From assembly GCA_017614715.1 (NCBI GenBank), contig JAGABI010000004.1:1-33952 (forward strand): a stretch of 33,952 bases of DNA. Direction: 5' to 3'. Source of the stretch: Bacteroidales bacterium (GTDB taxonomy: Bacteria > Bacteroidota > Bacteroidia > Bacteroidales > UBA932). Numbering within the stretch: position 1 is the stretch's first letter; each line of letters starts with the position of its first letter. This document shows, piece by piece, positions 15,777 to 24,744 of this stretch. The notes under the pieces are model-generated. The model was not told the origin of the DNA and made no database searches. It was given only the letters and a program-made list of their open reading frames with translations. The position numbers and the translations under genes are program-made.

Positions 15777-16907
15777 ATGGAAGATTTATATATAAATATA
15801 AGACCTTACACCGATGCCGAGGCTGCCGCGGTAATGCCGTCGCTGGCGGCGAGTGAGCTTGTGGCATCCGCGGCAAAAGTGCTGTATCCCGATAAGGATC
15901 CGGATTATCTCCCAGGTATTATCCGCAGTTGCCGCACGGTGGAGGATTTCCAGGTTAAGGTGATTGCCGAGGCCTTGAGGATGGATCTGGAGTTGACTCA
16001 CAGTACCCTTAGTTACAGTGGAGTGGAGAACTTTATCGATAGCGATGGTTCAGTTGGCAGGTTTGTGCTGCTCTCTACCCATCGCGATATTGTGCTGGAT
16101 CCGGCGCTGGTGGAATATACCCTCCATCTGAACAATCTGCCAAAGACTGAGATTGCTGCGGGAGATAACCTGCTGGCAACTCCCGATATTGAGGATGCAA
16201 TGCGCTCCAACCGTATGATCAAGGTGGTGCGCAGCGACAATCCGCGCGTAGTATATACCACCTCCAAGGTGCTCTCTGCTTACATTCGCGAAAAAGTGAC
16301 CAGCGGCGACCGTTCTGTGTGGATTGCGCACCGCGGCGGGCGCACCAAAGATGGTTACGACCGCACCGAGCAGGGGCTGCTGAAGATGCTGGATATGAGC
16401 GGCAGCGGCTCGTTTGCAGAGAATTTTGCCGAGTTGCGCATAATGCCGGTCACAATCTCTTATGAATATGAGACTTGCGGGGCGCTGAAGGTGATTGAGT
16501 CACTCAGCAGGGCGCGCCAGGGATACTATCACAAGCAGCCCGGAGAGGATGTCAACAGCATGCTGCAGGGATTTATCCAGCCCAAGGGGAGGATTCATAT
16601 CGATTTCTGCAAGCCGCTCACAGCAGAAGAACTTTCGTTGGCAGACAGTGCCCAACATAACGAAAAATTCCGTATATTGTCTGAGATTTTGGACGAGAGG
16701 CTCACCGCTTCGTTCAGGTTGTGGCCCACGAATTATGCTGCCGCTGACCTGCTTGCCGGGAATGACGGGTATATGAAACAAGGTTGTTATACGGTAGAAG
16801 ACAGAGAGCGGCTTATAGAGAGGTGCAAACATGAAACAGAGGGGATGCCGCAAGAAGTATATACAGGATTATTAGAGCTCTATGCGGCTCATTTGAATAA
16901 AAGATAG
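15777..16907 (+). CDS. 1-acyl-sn-glycerol-3-phosphate acyltransferase-family protein
   Basis: 376 aa from the ATG at 15777, one base past the previous stop; longer frames upstream overlap that gene. The acyltransferase block FVLLSTHRDIVLDPALVEY has His102 and Asp108, a Bacteroidetes variant with five instead of four residues between His and Asp. VWIAHRGGRTKDGYDRTEQG at about 180 is the phosphate-binding block of the PlsB/PlsC superfamily. RIHIDFCKPLTAEEL and LWPTNYAAADLL follow. The likely reaction is acyl transfer to a lipid precursor at the inner membrane, but the exact acceptor is not settled by sequence. Coupled to the membrane protein before it; the OmpA lipoprotein follows after 33 bases. 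Confidence 0.82.
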   Translation: MEDLYINIRPYTDAEAAAVMPSLAASELVASAAKVLYPDKDPDYLPGIIRSCRTVEDFQVKVIAEALRMDLELTHSTLSYSGVENFIDSDGSVGRFVLLSTHRDIVLDPALVEYTLHLNNLPKTEIAAGDNLLATPDIEDAMRSNRMIKVVRSDNPRVVYTTSKVLSAYIREKVTSGDRSVWIAHRGGRTKDGYDRTEQGLLKMLDMSGSGSFAENFAELRIMPVTISYEYETCGALKVIESLSRARQGYYHKQPGEDVNSMLQGFIQPKGRIHIDFCKPLTAEELSLADSAQHNEKFRILSEILDERLTASFRLWPTNYAAADLLAGNDGYMKQGCYTVEDRERLIERCKHETEGMPQEVYTGLLELYAAHLNKR

Positions 16908-16940
16908 AATAAGTATTACTAACATTTTAAAAATGGAATT

Positions 16941-17639
16941 ATGAAAAAGTTTATTTTGCTCGCAGCTTGCGTGACCATGGTTCTGACCAGCTGCGGTCCC
17001 TGGTCCAATATGGCAAAGGGTACTGCTATCGGCGGTGGCTCCGGTGCTGCAGTGGGTGCCGGCGTAGGCGCCCTTGTTGGTAAGGATGCCCAGTCTGCTG
17101 CCATCGGTTCTGCAATCGGTGCTATCGTTGGTGCCGGTGTAGGTGCCATCATCGGCGACAGGATGGATAAAAAAGCTGAGGAACTGGCTGCAATTGAGGG
17201 TGCACAGGTAGAGACTGTGACCGACGTCAACAACCTGACCTCAGTTAAGGTTACCTTTGACAACGGTATTCTCTTCGCATTCAACAAATCCAACCTCAGC
17301 GACGCCGCAAAGAAATCTCTCAAGGAGTTCGCAGATTCCATGGCAGACATGCCCGACACAGACATCACCATCTGGGGCCATACCGACAATATCGGTACTG
17401 CAGAGGCTAACGAGAGCGTCTCCCAGAAACGTGCAAATGCCGTCAAGGATTTCCTCGTTGCCCAGGGTATCGCTGCGGACCGCATGATTGCAGAGGGTAA
17501 ATCTTATAACATGCCCGTCGCTTCCAACGACACCGACGAAGGCCGCGCCCAGAACCGCCGCGTTGAGGTTTACATCACCGCAAACGCAGACATGGTTGCA
17601 GAGGCCCAGGCAGAGGTTGATGCAGAGGCAGCAAAATAG
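16941..17639 (+). CDS. OmpA-family lipoprotein with glycine-zipper domain
   Basis: 232 aa. The type II signal peptide ends V-L-T-S-C (Cys18). Residues about 25-75 are a glycine-zipper segment of repeated G-x-x-x-G and A/G runs (GGGSGAAVGAGVGALVG, GAIVGAGVGAIIGDRMD), suited to membrane insertion or oligomerisation. Residues about 105-220 are an OmpA C-terminal domain with FAFNKSNLSDAAKKSL, WGHTDNIGTAEANESVSQKR and DEGRAQNRRVEVYI, which binds peptidoglycan through Asp and Arg of this motif. A short Ala/Glu-rich tail ends the protein. It probably anchors the outer membrane to the wall. Codon choice is strongly biased, suggesting high expression. A strong hairpin follows 20 bases past the stop. 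Confidence 0.92.
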   Translation: MKKFILLAACVTMVLTSCGPWSNMAKGTAIGGGSGAAVGAGVGALVGKDAQSAAIGSAIGAIVGAGVGAIIGDRMDKKAEELAAIEGAQVETVTDVNNLTSVKVTFDNGILFAFNKSNLSDAAKKSLKEFADSMADMPDTDITIWGHTDNIGTAEANESVSQKRANAVKDFLVAQGIAADRMIAEGKSYNMPVASNDTDEGRAQNRRVEVYITANADMVAEAQAEVDAEAAK

Positions 17640-17660
17640 TATTTGTACTTACAACCCGAC

Positions 17661-17690
17661 AAAAAAGGCGGCCGTTCGGCTGCCTTTTTT
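17661..17690. terminator. Bidirectional terminator between converging genes
   Basis: A6-GGCGGCCG then, after a TT centre, CGGCTGCC-T6: a 14-bp stem with one G-U wobble, flanked by A6 and T6 so that each strand has a U tract. It serves the OmpA gene (plus) and the seven-gene run ending at 17695 (minus). Confidence 0.9.
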
Positions 17691-17694
17691 GTTG

Positions 17695-20600
17695 CTATCT
17701 CAGGAACCCGACGGCGTCTTTGATGAGGGCGTTGATGTCGGCCTGGGTGGCGAGGGATTCGATGGGGAAGCCGATGGTTAGGACGCGGTAGGCTGTGCCT
17801 TTGTAGGCGACGGCGGCGCTGATTCCGGAATCGGCATAACGCATCACCGTAAAGGCACCGGCGGCGTTGGTGGGCAAGAAGCCGTCGGGAGATTCCACAC
17901 AGTAGCGGACAGCGTTGGGCTTAGTGTAGAAGGTGTAGCTGTGGCCGGAACTGAACTTATACGGGCTCTGTACTGAGCGGACGCTGCCGAAGTTGCCCCC
18001 CTTGTTGGTAAGCCACTGGCATTTGAGTACGTCGCTGATAAACTTTCTCTCGGCATCGGTCTCTTTCTTGATGGTGGCCTCCTCCGCTCCGAAGTCATAG
18101 ATGAAATCGTTGCTGTCGCTGAGCACGTATGCGCCAGAGATGAGAAGGCTGCCCCCTTGCTTTGTGAACGCTGCCAGGGCGTCGCGGATGGCGGCGGGGA
18201 ATACAGAATATTCAATTACCTGCTTTCGGGCGGATTTTGAGCCTTTTTCGCACTTCTCGTAGCCGACTGGGGTACGAACCTGTTTGCCGCAGATAAGGTC
18301 GCAAATGCGGTATTTCTTGAGCTCTACGCCGCCGCGGAGCAGTGCCTCGCGCGAGCAGGAGGTAAAACTGAGCCCGGCATTCATGATTGCCGCGCCGTGG
18401 AGCAGCGGATAGTCAAAGGTGTTGCCGGCGATTACATTTGTCTCGTAGTCACCGTAGCTGGCTCCGAATTCTGAATACTCAGTGCCCAGGTGCGACGCGT
18501 TGCGCCTAAACTCAAACATGTCGCCAGTAAAGGAGATGTCGCGCAGGTAGGGGACGCCGCCGTCTATGAAATTGGCGAAGCCGGCCAGGGATGAGTCACG
18601 GCTGGTGAACGATGCCGGGGCGGCGACGCGGTCAAAGTTGTTGACCACTATCACGTCTGCGGATTCGGAACCCTTTGCGAGTCCCACGGAGAGTATCTCG
18701 GAGCAGAGGCTCTCGCCACCCTCGTTTACCGCCGCCACCTTGAAGCTGTATATCTTGCCCGGCTCTATCGCCACGGAGAAGGTGTTGGAGCTGCAATGGG
18801 TGCCGTTGTCAAAGCCGTCGAGGCCGGTTTCCGGGTCGCCGGAGTAGAGGCCCGCACGCTTGGGGTCGGTGATGCGGGTGTAAACTATGTAGCTCTCCGG
18901 CTGGGCGGTGGGCTCCAGGGGGTCAGTGACCGCCTCCCAGCTGAGGCAGGCCTTGCCGGAGGAGATGCTTGCCGCAAAAGCTGTCACAGGGAGCGGCTGC
19001 ACTACATATTCGCGCTCATTTATGTATGCGAGAAACTTCAGGATCCCTTTATACACCGCACGGGAGGCGATGAAACGGAACCGGGGGTCAAGCCCCAGCC
19101 GCATATCGGCAAAATTCTGGTGGGAGAGGAGTTCCAGCAGCATCGCCGGCACATAGGGGACGCGGCTCTCATAATATGAGCGGTCCCATATACTGCGCCG
19201 GCTCCAGTCAGGCTCCAGGGTGGCGCGGATGTCGCTCACGACCTGCGTCTGCACCATATCGGCATATTCGCGCCCTATGTCGCGGCTGCCGCCGTGGGGA
19301 TACTTCTCCTCGCCGTCGGAGATTCTGGTATATATGGCCAGAGTCCCCACAATCGAATCGTTTTTGGTGATGCCGGCATCGGTGTGGAAGGCAAAGGAGA
19401 GGTCCAGCGGGATGCGGTAGCCCGGCTCCTTGGGGTTGCGGTTGCTCCCGCCCAGCAGGGCGTTGACCCAGCGGGCACGGCAGGTGTAGTCGTCGCGGTA
19501 GTCGTCGGTAAACCGTGTCACCGAGTAGATGGTGTCGTTCATACCGGCCCATTGCAGCCAGCTGCGGGCACCTTCGCACCAGCGGGGATATCCGGAGATC
19601 TCGCTGGAGGCCTCGAAAGGGAGCCTGCGGGGTTTGCCATTCTCATCTTTGGGATACGGCTTGCGGGCGATGTTGCCCATGCCGCCGCCGAATTTTACAG
19701 CATCGGCCGATACTATTTCCCCGTCGCGGCCGGTTACGTTGGTGAGGGTAACCCCTTGATTCTTGGCAGAGGGGGAGAAGCCGAATGTGCCGAGGTAGAT
19801 CCAGGTGGAGCCGCCCATGGTCTGGTTCACCCGGAAGGTGGTGCTGCCGCCGTTGTGGTCAACGGTGTATTGGGCGTTATCGGTGCTGCCGTAAGTGGTT
19901 ATGTATGAAACATATACTGCATATTCACCCTCCTGCCTTATATCGGGGGTCCAGGTGGCGACAGATGTTGCATCATCCTCTGCTATGGACTCGACAATGC
20001 GGGCGGTACCGTCAAGGAAGGGGTTATCCTGCTCAAGGTAAACCTCCTTTGTGGCGGCAAAGCCGGGCTGCTCTGCATTTTTCCAATGGTGCTTGCGCGA
20101 GAGTTCGCTGTAGGCGCCGTCGCGGGAGTTGGTGTCGTTGTCAACTATAAGTTCGCGGGTCTGCACGTCTCGCTCGCGCGGGAGCATCACCACAGCACCG
20201 GCGTTTTCCAGCATGGGGACCAGGTAGGGGAGCACGTAGCTCTGGGTGTAGAGATCCTCTACAGATTCAAACATGCGCGGACGCTGCCATTTCCAGGCAC
20301 ATGTCTTCTGGTCATAATAATATCCGTGGCTCTGCCACAGGGCGATATGACGGCCATCGAGACCTTTAGGTGAAGTGCGGTTGCGTGAAATATTGCGCAC
20401 CAGCGGGACGTCGGCGGCAAGGTATGCGTTGCTGCGGGCGGTGGCGTTGGGCCTCATTCCGCTGGCGTTGCGGCCGACCAGGTTCTCCAGCGGGGTGCCG
20501 TTGGCGTATGCCTCATAATTAAAACGGTAGCTGCGGTAGTTTTCCGGCATCTGGCGTGAGATGATGGAGTTTATTTTCTCCAGGTCTTCGTAGCGGAGGG

Positions 20601-20832
20601 TGCAGTCGCTCATATAGCGGGAGAAATAGATCATGAGGGTCTTGCCGCTCTTCACGCTGACCCGCTCCACGGTGACCTTGCCCGTCATGGTGCTGCGCCC
20701 CTTGAGCAAGTCACCCAGTTCGTTGCACATCGGGCCGAACATTTTCTCCAGATCCTTTCTTGTCTGGGCCTGGGCGTCAAAAGACCCAAGGCACAGCAAT
20801 GCCGAAATCAGAATTGCAGCTATTCTTCTCAT
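17695..20832 (-). CDS. Secreted amidase-like protein with inserted golvesin/xanthan-lyase-type domain and FN3 domain
   Basis: 1045 aa. Sec signal peptide, cleavage near residue 22 (AQA). The catalytic part resembles N-acetylmuramoyl-L-alanine amidase (Amidase_3) cut in two. Residues about 158-235 hold IALWQSHG (His169), a glutamate in FESVEDLY (189-195) and VVMLPRERD; residues about 475-605 hold LSFAFHTDAG (His483) and AMLLELLSHQNF (Glu567). Between them, about 268-385, lies a beta-rich golvesin C-terminal-like domain (VATWTPDIRQEGEYAVYVSY, GGSTWIYLGTF). An FN3-like domain is at about 613-715 (ACLSWEAVTDPLEP). The last 320 residues are unassigned. Relatives are often labelled 'xanthan lyase'; cell-wall or glycan hydrolysis is more likely here. 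Overlaps ispG by 4 bases, last of the run. Confidence 0.82.
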   Translation of the reverse strand: MRRIAAILISALLCLGSFDAQAQTRKDLEKMFGPMCNELGDLLKGRSTMTGKVTVERVSVKSGKTLMIYFSRYMSDCTLRYEDLEKINSIISRQMPENYRSYRFNYEAYANGTPLENLVGRNASGMRPNATARSNAYLAADVPLVRNISRNRTSPKGLDGRHIALWQSHGYYYDQKTCAWKWQRPRMFESVEDLYTQSYVLPYLVPMLENAGAVVMLPRERDVQTRELIVDNDTNSRDGAYSELSRKHHWKNAEQPGFAATKEVYLEQDNPFLDGTARIVESIAEDDATSVATWTPDIRQEGEYAVYVSYITTYGSTDNAQYTVDHNGGSTTFRVNQTMGGSTWIYLGTFGFSPSAKNQGVTLTNVTGRDGEIVSADAVKFGGGMGNIARKPYPKDENGKPRRLPFEASSEISGYPRWCEGARSWLQWAGMNDTIYSVTRFTDDYRDDYTCRARWVNALLGGSNRNPKEPGYRIPLDLSFAFHTDAGITKNDSIVGTLAIYTRISDGEEKYPHGGSRDIGREYADMVQTQVVSDIRATLEPDWSRRSIWDRSYYESRVPYVPAMLLELLSHQNFADMRLGLDPRFRFIASRAVYKGILKFLAYINEREYVVQPLPVTAFAASISSGKACLSWEAVTDPLEPTAQPESYIVYTRITDPKRAGLYSGDPETGLDGFDNGTHCSSNTFSVAIEPGKIYSFKVAAVNEGGESLCSEILSVGLAKGSESADVIVVNNFDRVAAPASFTSRDSSLAGFANFIDGGVPYLRDISFTGDMFEFRRNASHLGTEYSEFGASYGDYETNVIAGNTFDYPLLHGAAIMNAGLSFTSCSREALLRGGVELKKYRICDLICGKQVRTPVGYEKCEKGSKSARKQVIEYSVFPAAIRDALAAFTKQGGSLLISGAYVLSDSNDFIYDFGAEEATIKKETDAERKFISDVLKCQWLTNKGGNFGSVRSVQSPYKFSSGHSYTFYTKPNAVRYCVESPDGFLPTNAAGAFTVMRYADSGISAAVAYKGTAYRVLTIGFPIESLATQADINALIKDAVGFLR

Positions 20833-22130
20833 TTATTCAGGGTTGAATTAATAAGTGAGACAAGTTTTGCGACCCCCTCTTCCTGGGGGATGCCGCGCAT
20901 AACCGGGGTGCCGCCCTTGTATAGGGTTACTTTGCCGCCACCTTCTCCCACATAACCGAAATCGGCGTCGGCCATTTCGCCTGGGCCGTTTACTATGCAG
21001 CCCATCACGGCAATCTTCACACCGGCAAACTGTTGGGTGGCCTCCATCACCTCTTTCAGCAGCGACTGGATGTCATAGAGGGTGCGGCCGCAGCCGGGAC
21101 AGGCGATATATTCCGGTTTGGTGAACCGCCTGCGGCAGGCCTGCATCAGGTCATCCTTGAAGGCGTCAATTTCAACTGAGGAGAGTTCGCGGCCTTCCAC
21201 TTTGGCTCGCATAGAGAAGTCGTCTATCTTGCCGTCCAGCAGGGCAGGACCTGCAAGGTATGCGCCGCGGATTATGAAATCGTCGTGGTTGGAAGCATCC
21301 ACATAGAACGATGTGGCATCGGGTGCAGGGGCATCTGTGGCAGCGAGTTCGCGCAGTTTCTGGGCCACCGGCACCTCGCACACCGGGTCTTCTGTGAGCG
21401 AGACGCGGATGGTGTCGCCAATCCCTTCCCGCAGCAGGGTGCCTATGCCGACCACAGACTTGATGCGTCCGGTATCGCCCGCACCGGCTTCTGTGACTCC
21501 GACGTGGAGGGGGAAAATCATCCCCAGCTCTTCTCCCATGGTCTTGTAGAGCAAACGGTAGGCGTCTGCCATCACCTTTGTGTTGCTGGATTTCAGCGAT
21601 ACGGTGATGTTGAGAAAACCGAGTTCCACGGCCATCTGGAGCCACTCCATAACGGCGCGCACCATCCCCAGCGGGGTGTCTCCGTATGCGGCGGTGATGC
21701 GCTCCCCGAGCGAGCCGTGGTTGAGGCCGATGCGGATGGCGCAGCCCGTCTCGCGGCAAACTTCGGTGAGGGCGGCAAATTTGGCCCTGGCCACTTCCGG
21801 GTCTTTGGAGAAGTTGCCGGGATTGATGCGGACCTTCTCAGCCACGCGGGCGGCGGCAATGGCCACATCGGCGTTAAAGTGGACGTCGGCCACCAGCGGC
21901 GTGTCGATGCCCTCTGCGCGCAGGCGCTCCTTTATCTTGGCGAGGGCCTCCACCTGGCGCAACCCCTGGGTGGTGAGGCGGATAATTTCGCATCCGGCGC
22001 GGGAGAGCGCCTTGCACTGCGCCACGCTGGCGTCAACATCCAGGGTATCAGTGTTGCACATTGACTGCACGGCGATGGGGTGGCCGTGGCCGATTACAAC
22101 ATCGCCTATTTTGCATGACAGATACTTCAT
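20829..22130 (-). CDS. ispG: 4-hydroxy-3-methylbut-2-en-1-yl diphosphate synthase
   Basis: 433 aa. It converts MEcPP to HMBPP in the MEP isoprenoid pathway. The TIM-barrel part carries PIAVQSMCNTDTLDV, CEIIRLTTQG, ADVHFNADVA, KVRINPGNF and IGLNHGSLGERI. The [4Fe-4S] ligands are Cys344 and Cys347 (ACPGCGRTLYDIQ), Cys378 and Glu385 (GCIVNGPGEM). ADADFGYVGEGGGKVTLYKG is typical of the plant/Bacteroidetes branch. The length is unusual: E. coli-type enzymes have about 370 residues and the Bacteroidetes/plant three-domain type about 600, while this has only about 80 residues where the third domain would sit (about 260-340). Two bases after the barrel-protein stop; overlaps the amidase-like gene by 4 bases. 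Confidence 0.95.
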   Translation of the reverse strand: MKYLSCKIGDVVIGHGHPIAVQSMCNTDTLDVDASVAQCKALSRAGCEIIRLTTQGLRQVEALAKIKERLRAEGIDTPLVADVHFNADVAIAAARVAEKVRINPGNFSKDPEVARAKFAALTEVCRETGCAIRIGLNHGSLGERITAAYGDTPLGMVRAVMEWLQMAVELGFLNITVSLKSSNTKVMADAYRLLYKTMGEELGMIFPLHVGVTEAGAGDTGRIKSVVGIGTLLREGIGDTIRVSLTEDPVCEVPVAQKLRELAATDAPAPDATSFYVDASNHDDFIIRGAYLAGPALLDGKIDDFSMRAKVEGRELSSVEIDAFKDDLMQACRRRFTKPEYIACPGCGRTLYDIQSLLKEVMEATQQFAGVKIAVMGCIVNGPGEMADADFGYVGEGGGKVTLYKGGTPVMRGIPQEEGVAKLVSLINSTLNK

Positions 22131-22132
22131 AC

Positions 22133-22948
22133 TTAGAACTTATAATAAAGGGTACCGCTGAACATGAATACACGGGGGTATGCGAACAGCCAGTACTCAT
22201 CGCTGTAATAGTATGTGTGATAATAGCTGCTGAGGCCCCATTTGTAGTTGGCCTCCAGATGGAATTCAAAGGGCCCAAGCATTACGCCCAGGCCGCCGCC
22301 AAACATCAGGCCGTAGTCGAACCGGTTGTCGGTGTAGTCCCAGCGGCTCTCTTCGCGCCCGTTGGCAATGCGGTAGCCGGCGTACGGCCCCGCGTTTGCG
22401 AATATGCGGATGGGGTTGATGTTGAACCTGAAGTTTGTGAGCAGATCCAGCTGGGCCACCGTATATTCCATGTCGGGGAGGAGTTCTGCGGTGTAGCCCT
22501 CGTGGTTGAGTTGGGCAACCACCTGGGTGCCGAAGTTGTCGAGCATATCCCAGAGGTCGTTGTAATAGGTATAGACTATACCGTAATTGTTGAAGCACCA
22601 GATGCTGCCCGGCCTGGGGTCCGGGGTGAACTTGGCGGTGGCCAGGTTAACACCGTAGCGGACACCTATCATGTGGGTGCTGTGGAATTTTTTCACCGGC
22701 TTCACGTTTACGTCCTGAGCCAGGATGTCGGCTCCGGTTGGGAGTTCTGCATTATAGTCCGGGATGGTGAATACGGTGTCTGGCAGCGCGCCCTCAGAGG
22801 GGGCGGGGGCAGGGGCCTCTCCCGGCTGGAGTTCAGGGATATTGCCTATCTTGCCACCCACGGGCTTACGCTCCGGCTCCTGGGCATGCATGGCAACAGT
22901 GCACGCAACAAGCAATGCTATGGTATATATCAGTTTCCTCATTGTCAT
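22133..22948 (-). CDS. Outer-membrane beta-barrel protein, PorT-like
   Basis: 271 aa. The ATG at 22946-22948 overlaps the upstream TGA, favouring it over the ATG two codons later. Sec signal peptide (LIYTIALLVACTVAMHAQ). A Pro/Glu-rich linker follows (about 22-75), then from about residue 85 alternating amphipathic strands with many aromatics (MIGVRYGVNLATAKF, FNNYGIVYTYYND, GPYAGYRIANG, LMFGGGLGVMLGPFEFHLEA) ending in TLYYKF, a terminal Phe as expected for a barrel assembled by BamA. PorT-type proteins in Bacteroidetes include type IX secretion parts, but this could equally be an unrelated small porin-like barrel. Translationally coupled to the lipoprotein before it. Confidence 0.75.
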   Translation of the reverse strand: MTMRKLIYTIALLVACTVAMHAQEPERKPVGGKIGNIPELQPGEAPAPAPSEGALPDTVFTIPDYNAELPTGADILAQDVNVKPVKKFHSTHMIGVRYGVNLATAKFTPDPRPGSIWCFNNYGIVYTYYNDLWDMLDNFGTQVVAQLNHEGYTAELLPDMEYTVAQLDLLTNFRFNINPIRIFANAGPYAGYRIANGREESRWDYTDNRFDYGLMFGGGLGVMLGPFEFHLEANYKWGLSSYYHTYYYSDEYWLFAYPRVFMFSGTLYYKF

Positions 22949-24744
22949 TTGAACATTGCGTTAAGGTCCACATCCTGCAGAATCTCCATCTGCTCCTTTA
23001 TCTCGATAGTGGTGCTGCCGTCGCTCAGCTTGAAGAGTTTCATGGGCTCCGCCTGCTGCCATTTGAGCAGGTTGCCGGTATCAAACAGGCCGTTGTTGTT
23101 GCGGTCTTCTGTGATGCGGATGGCATATTTGCCCTCTGAGAGGTAGGGAAAGTAATATTCTCCGTCGGCTGTGACCTCGTATTTGCGGAAAACCTTGTTG
23201 CACTTGTCGTCGGTAAGGTCCACGATATAACGCTTGCCGCCGGTGCCGGTGATGTTCAGCGTCATGCTGCTTAGGTTCTCTGTATTGGGGAGCTGGAAAT
23301 CCTTGGATTCTTTCTTGTTCTTGCGTCCGTAAACATCCCAGAAGGTCGCCTCCGGTATCTCCAGGAAGTATTTATAGCCCGGCTTGTATTCTTCTGTATT
23401 CTGCAGTACATATCGCAGGATATTGCTGGTATCCCGGGTAAAGGTGAAGGTGCTCGTGTCTGTCTGGTTGCGGGTGTTGGTGGTGAGAAAGACTATTGAA
23501 TCGAGATGCATCCGGATGATGGGCACGGAAAATTCCAGCTGGATGCCGTCCTGCTCTACATTGGTGTCGATAAGTGTCACCTTCATGTCGGTGAGGGTGT
23601 CGGCGGCGGCAGCCTTCTTCCCCTCATCTGTCTTGGCCTTGGCCACCTGCTCTTTGGAAAGGGCGGCCGCTATCTCTTCTGTTGTCAGCACAAGCGCCCC
23701 GGTGCTGTCGCTCTTCATATACGATATGGTCATGAAGAGACTGTCCTCCGGAGGGTATTTGGTATTGAGCCAGAAATCAAAACTGTCGCGCTGGGGGGAG
23801 TACTGCATTATGATGTCGCTGGAGTCCACACCCATTATCTGGAAGGAGCTGACCTCTACGTTTGGGGCGCTGAAGGTCACATAACCGCACTTGTCCCGCT
23901 TGCGGCCCTTCTCCTTTATGAACTGGGTAGAGAAGAACTCTTTGAACACCGATATTTCAACCTGGCCTTTGCGGGCGAGGCACTCCAGGGTATCCTTCAT
24001 GTTGAAGCCCTGCAGTTCGTAAATTGAGTCGCGCACCACTGTGAAGGGGGTAAACGCCGTGTCAATGAAGCCTATCTTATCCTGGCCCAGGCTATACAGG
24101 TAATCGTTGTTCTCGTCGGTGAAAGCATAGACCCAGTAGGGTGCGTTCTTGATGTTGCGGACAGAGAAAAATCCCCAGTCGTCGGTGCGTCCCGCAGCAT
24201 CCGGGAGGAGAATCATTGTGGAGGAGTCGCGGAATTCCCGGTAGAGGGAGACCAGGGCGTTTTTCACGGGGGTCATGGTCTGGGCATCGACCACGGTGCC
24301 GCAGAGATACATGGAGTCCAGGGTATCCCCGGTAGAGAATGCGTAAACAAAGCGCGGGGCGATGTTGCCTTCGTTGTTGTCTGCCAGGCCGGAGCCGAAA
24401 TCTATGGTGTAGGTCGTGTTCTCCCGCAGGGTGTCCTGGAAGGTGACCACAATGTCTTTCCCCTTCACCTTAACCTTGGGTTTCTTCTTGTGGGGCGGGG
24501 AGAGCAGTACCTGGTTGGCATCCTTCACCACGGTATATTCGTTGAAACGGATTTTCACGGTACCGTCTGTACGGGGGAATGCGGTGTCGCCCAGAGGCGG
24601 AGTCACTGATATTATAACCGGGGGAATGGTATCCTTGGGGCCGCCGGCGGGGGAGGCTTTGGTGTTGGCGCATGAGTGCGAAACAACGCAACAAAGGGTT
24701 GTCGCAACAATCAGCAGCGCAGCTATGAGTCGGTTTCTGTTCAT
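22945..24744 (-). CDS. Ig-like (Big_5) domain lipoprotein
   Basis: 599 aa. The signal peptide has a cysteine at residue 25 in VVSHSCANTK, followed by SPAGGPKDTIPPVIISVTPP, the typical opening of Bacteroidetes Ig-like (Big_5) lipoproteins. Residues about 40-140 form the Ig-like domain (FNEYTVVKDANQVLLSPPHK, YTIDFGSGLADNNEGN). A carboxypeptidase-regulatory-like beta domain is likely at about 150-230 (CGTVVDAQTMTPVKNALVSL, YWVYAFTDENNDYLYSLGQD). The C-terminal 60 residues hold a second similar stretch (YFPYLSEGKYAIRITEDRNN). Probably an envelope structural or assembly protein. Its start abuts the rel stop codon with no gap, and its stop overlaps the barrel gene start. Confidence 0.82.
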   Translation of the reverse strand: MNRNRLIAALLIVATTLCCVVSHSCANTKASPAGGPKDTIPPVIISVTPPLGDTAFPRTDGTVKIRFNEYTVVKDANQVLLSPPHKKKPKVKVKGKDIVVTFQDTLRENTTYTIDFGSGLADNNEGNIAPRFVYAFSTGDTLDSMYLCGTVVDAQTMTPVKNALVSLYREFRDSSTMILLPDAAGRTDDWGFFSVRNIKNAPYWVYAFTDENNDYLYSLGQDKIGFIDTAFTPFTVVRDSIYELQGFNMKDTLECLARKGQVEISVFKEFFSTQFIKEKGRKRDKCGYVTFSAPNVEVSSFQIMGVDSSDIIMQYSPQRDSFDFWLNTKYPPEDSLFMTISYMKSDSTGALVLTTEEIAAALSKEQVAKAKTDEGKKAAAADTLTDMKVTLIDTNVEQDGIQLEFSVPIIRMHLDSIVFLTTNTRNQTDTSTFTFTRDTSNILRYVLQNTEEYKPGYKYFLEIPEATFWDVYGRKNKKESKDFQLPNTENLSSMTLNITGTGGKRYIVDLTDDKCNKVFRKYEVTADGEYYFPYLSEGKYAIRITEDRNNNGLFDTGNLLKWQQAEPMKLFKLSDGSTTIEIKEQMEILQDVDLNAMFK

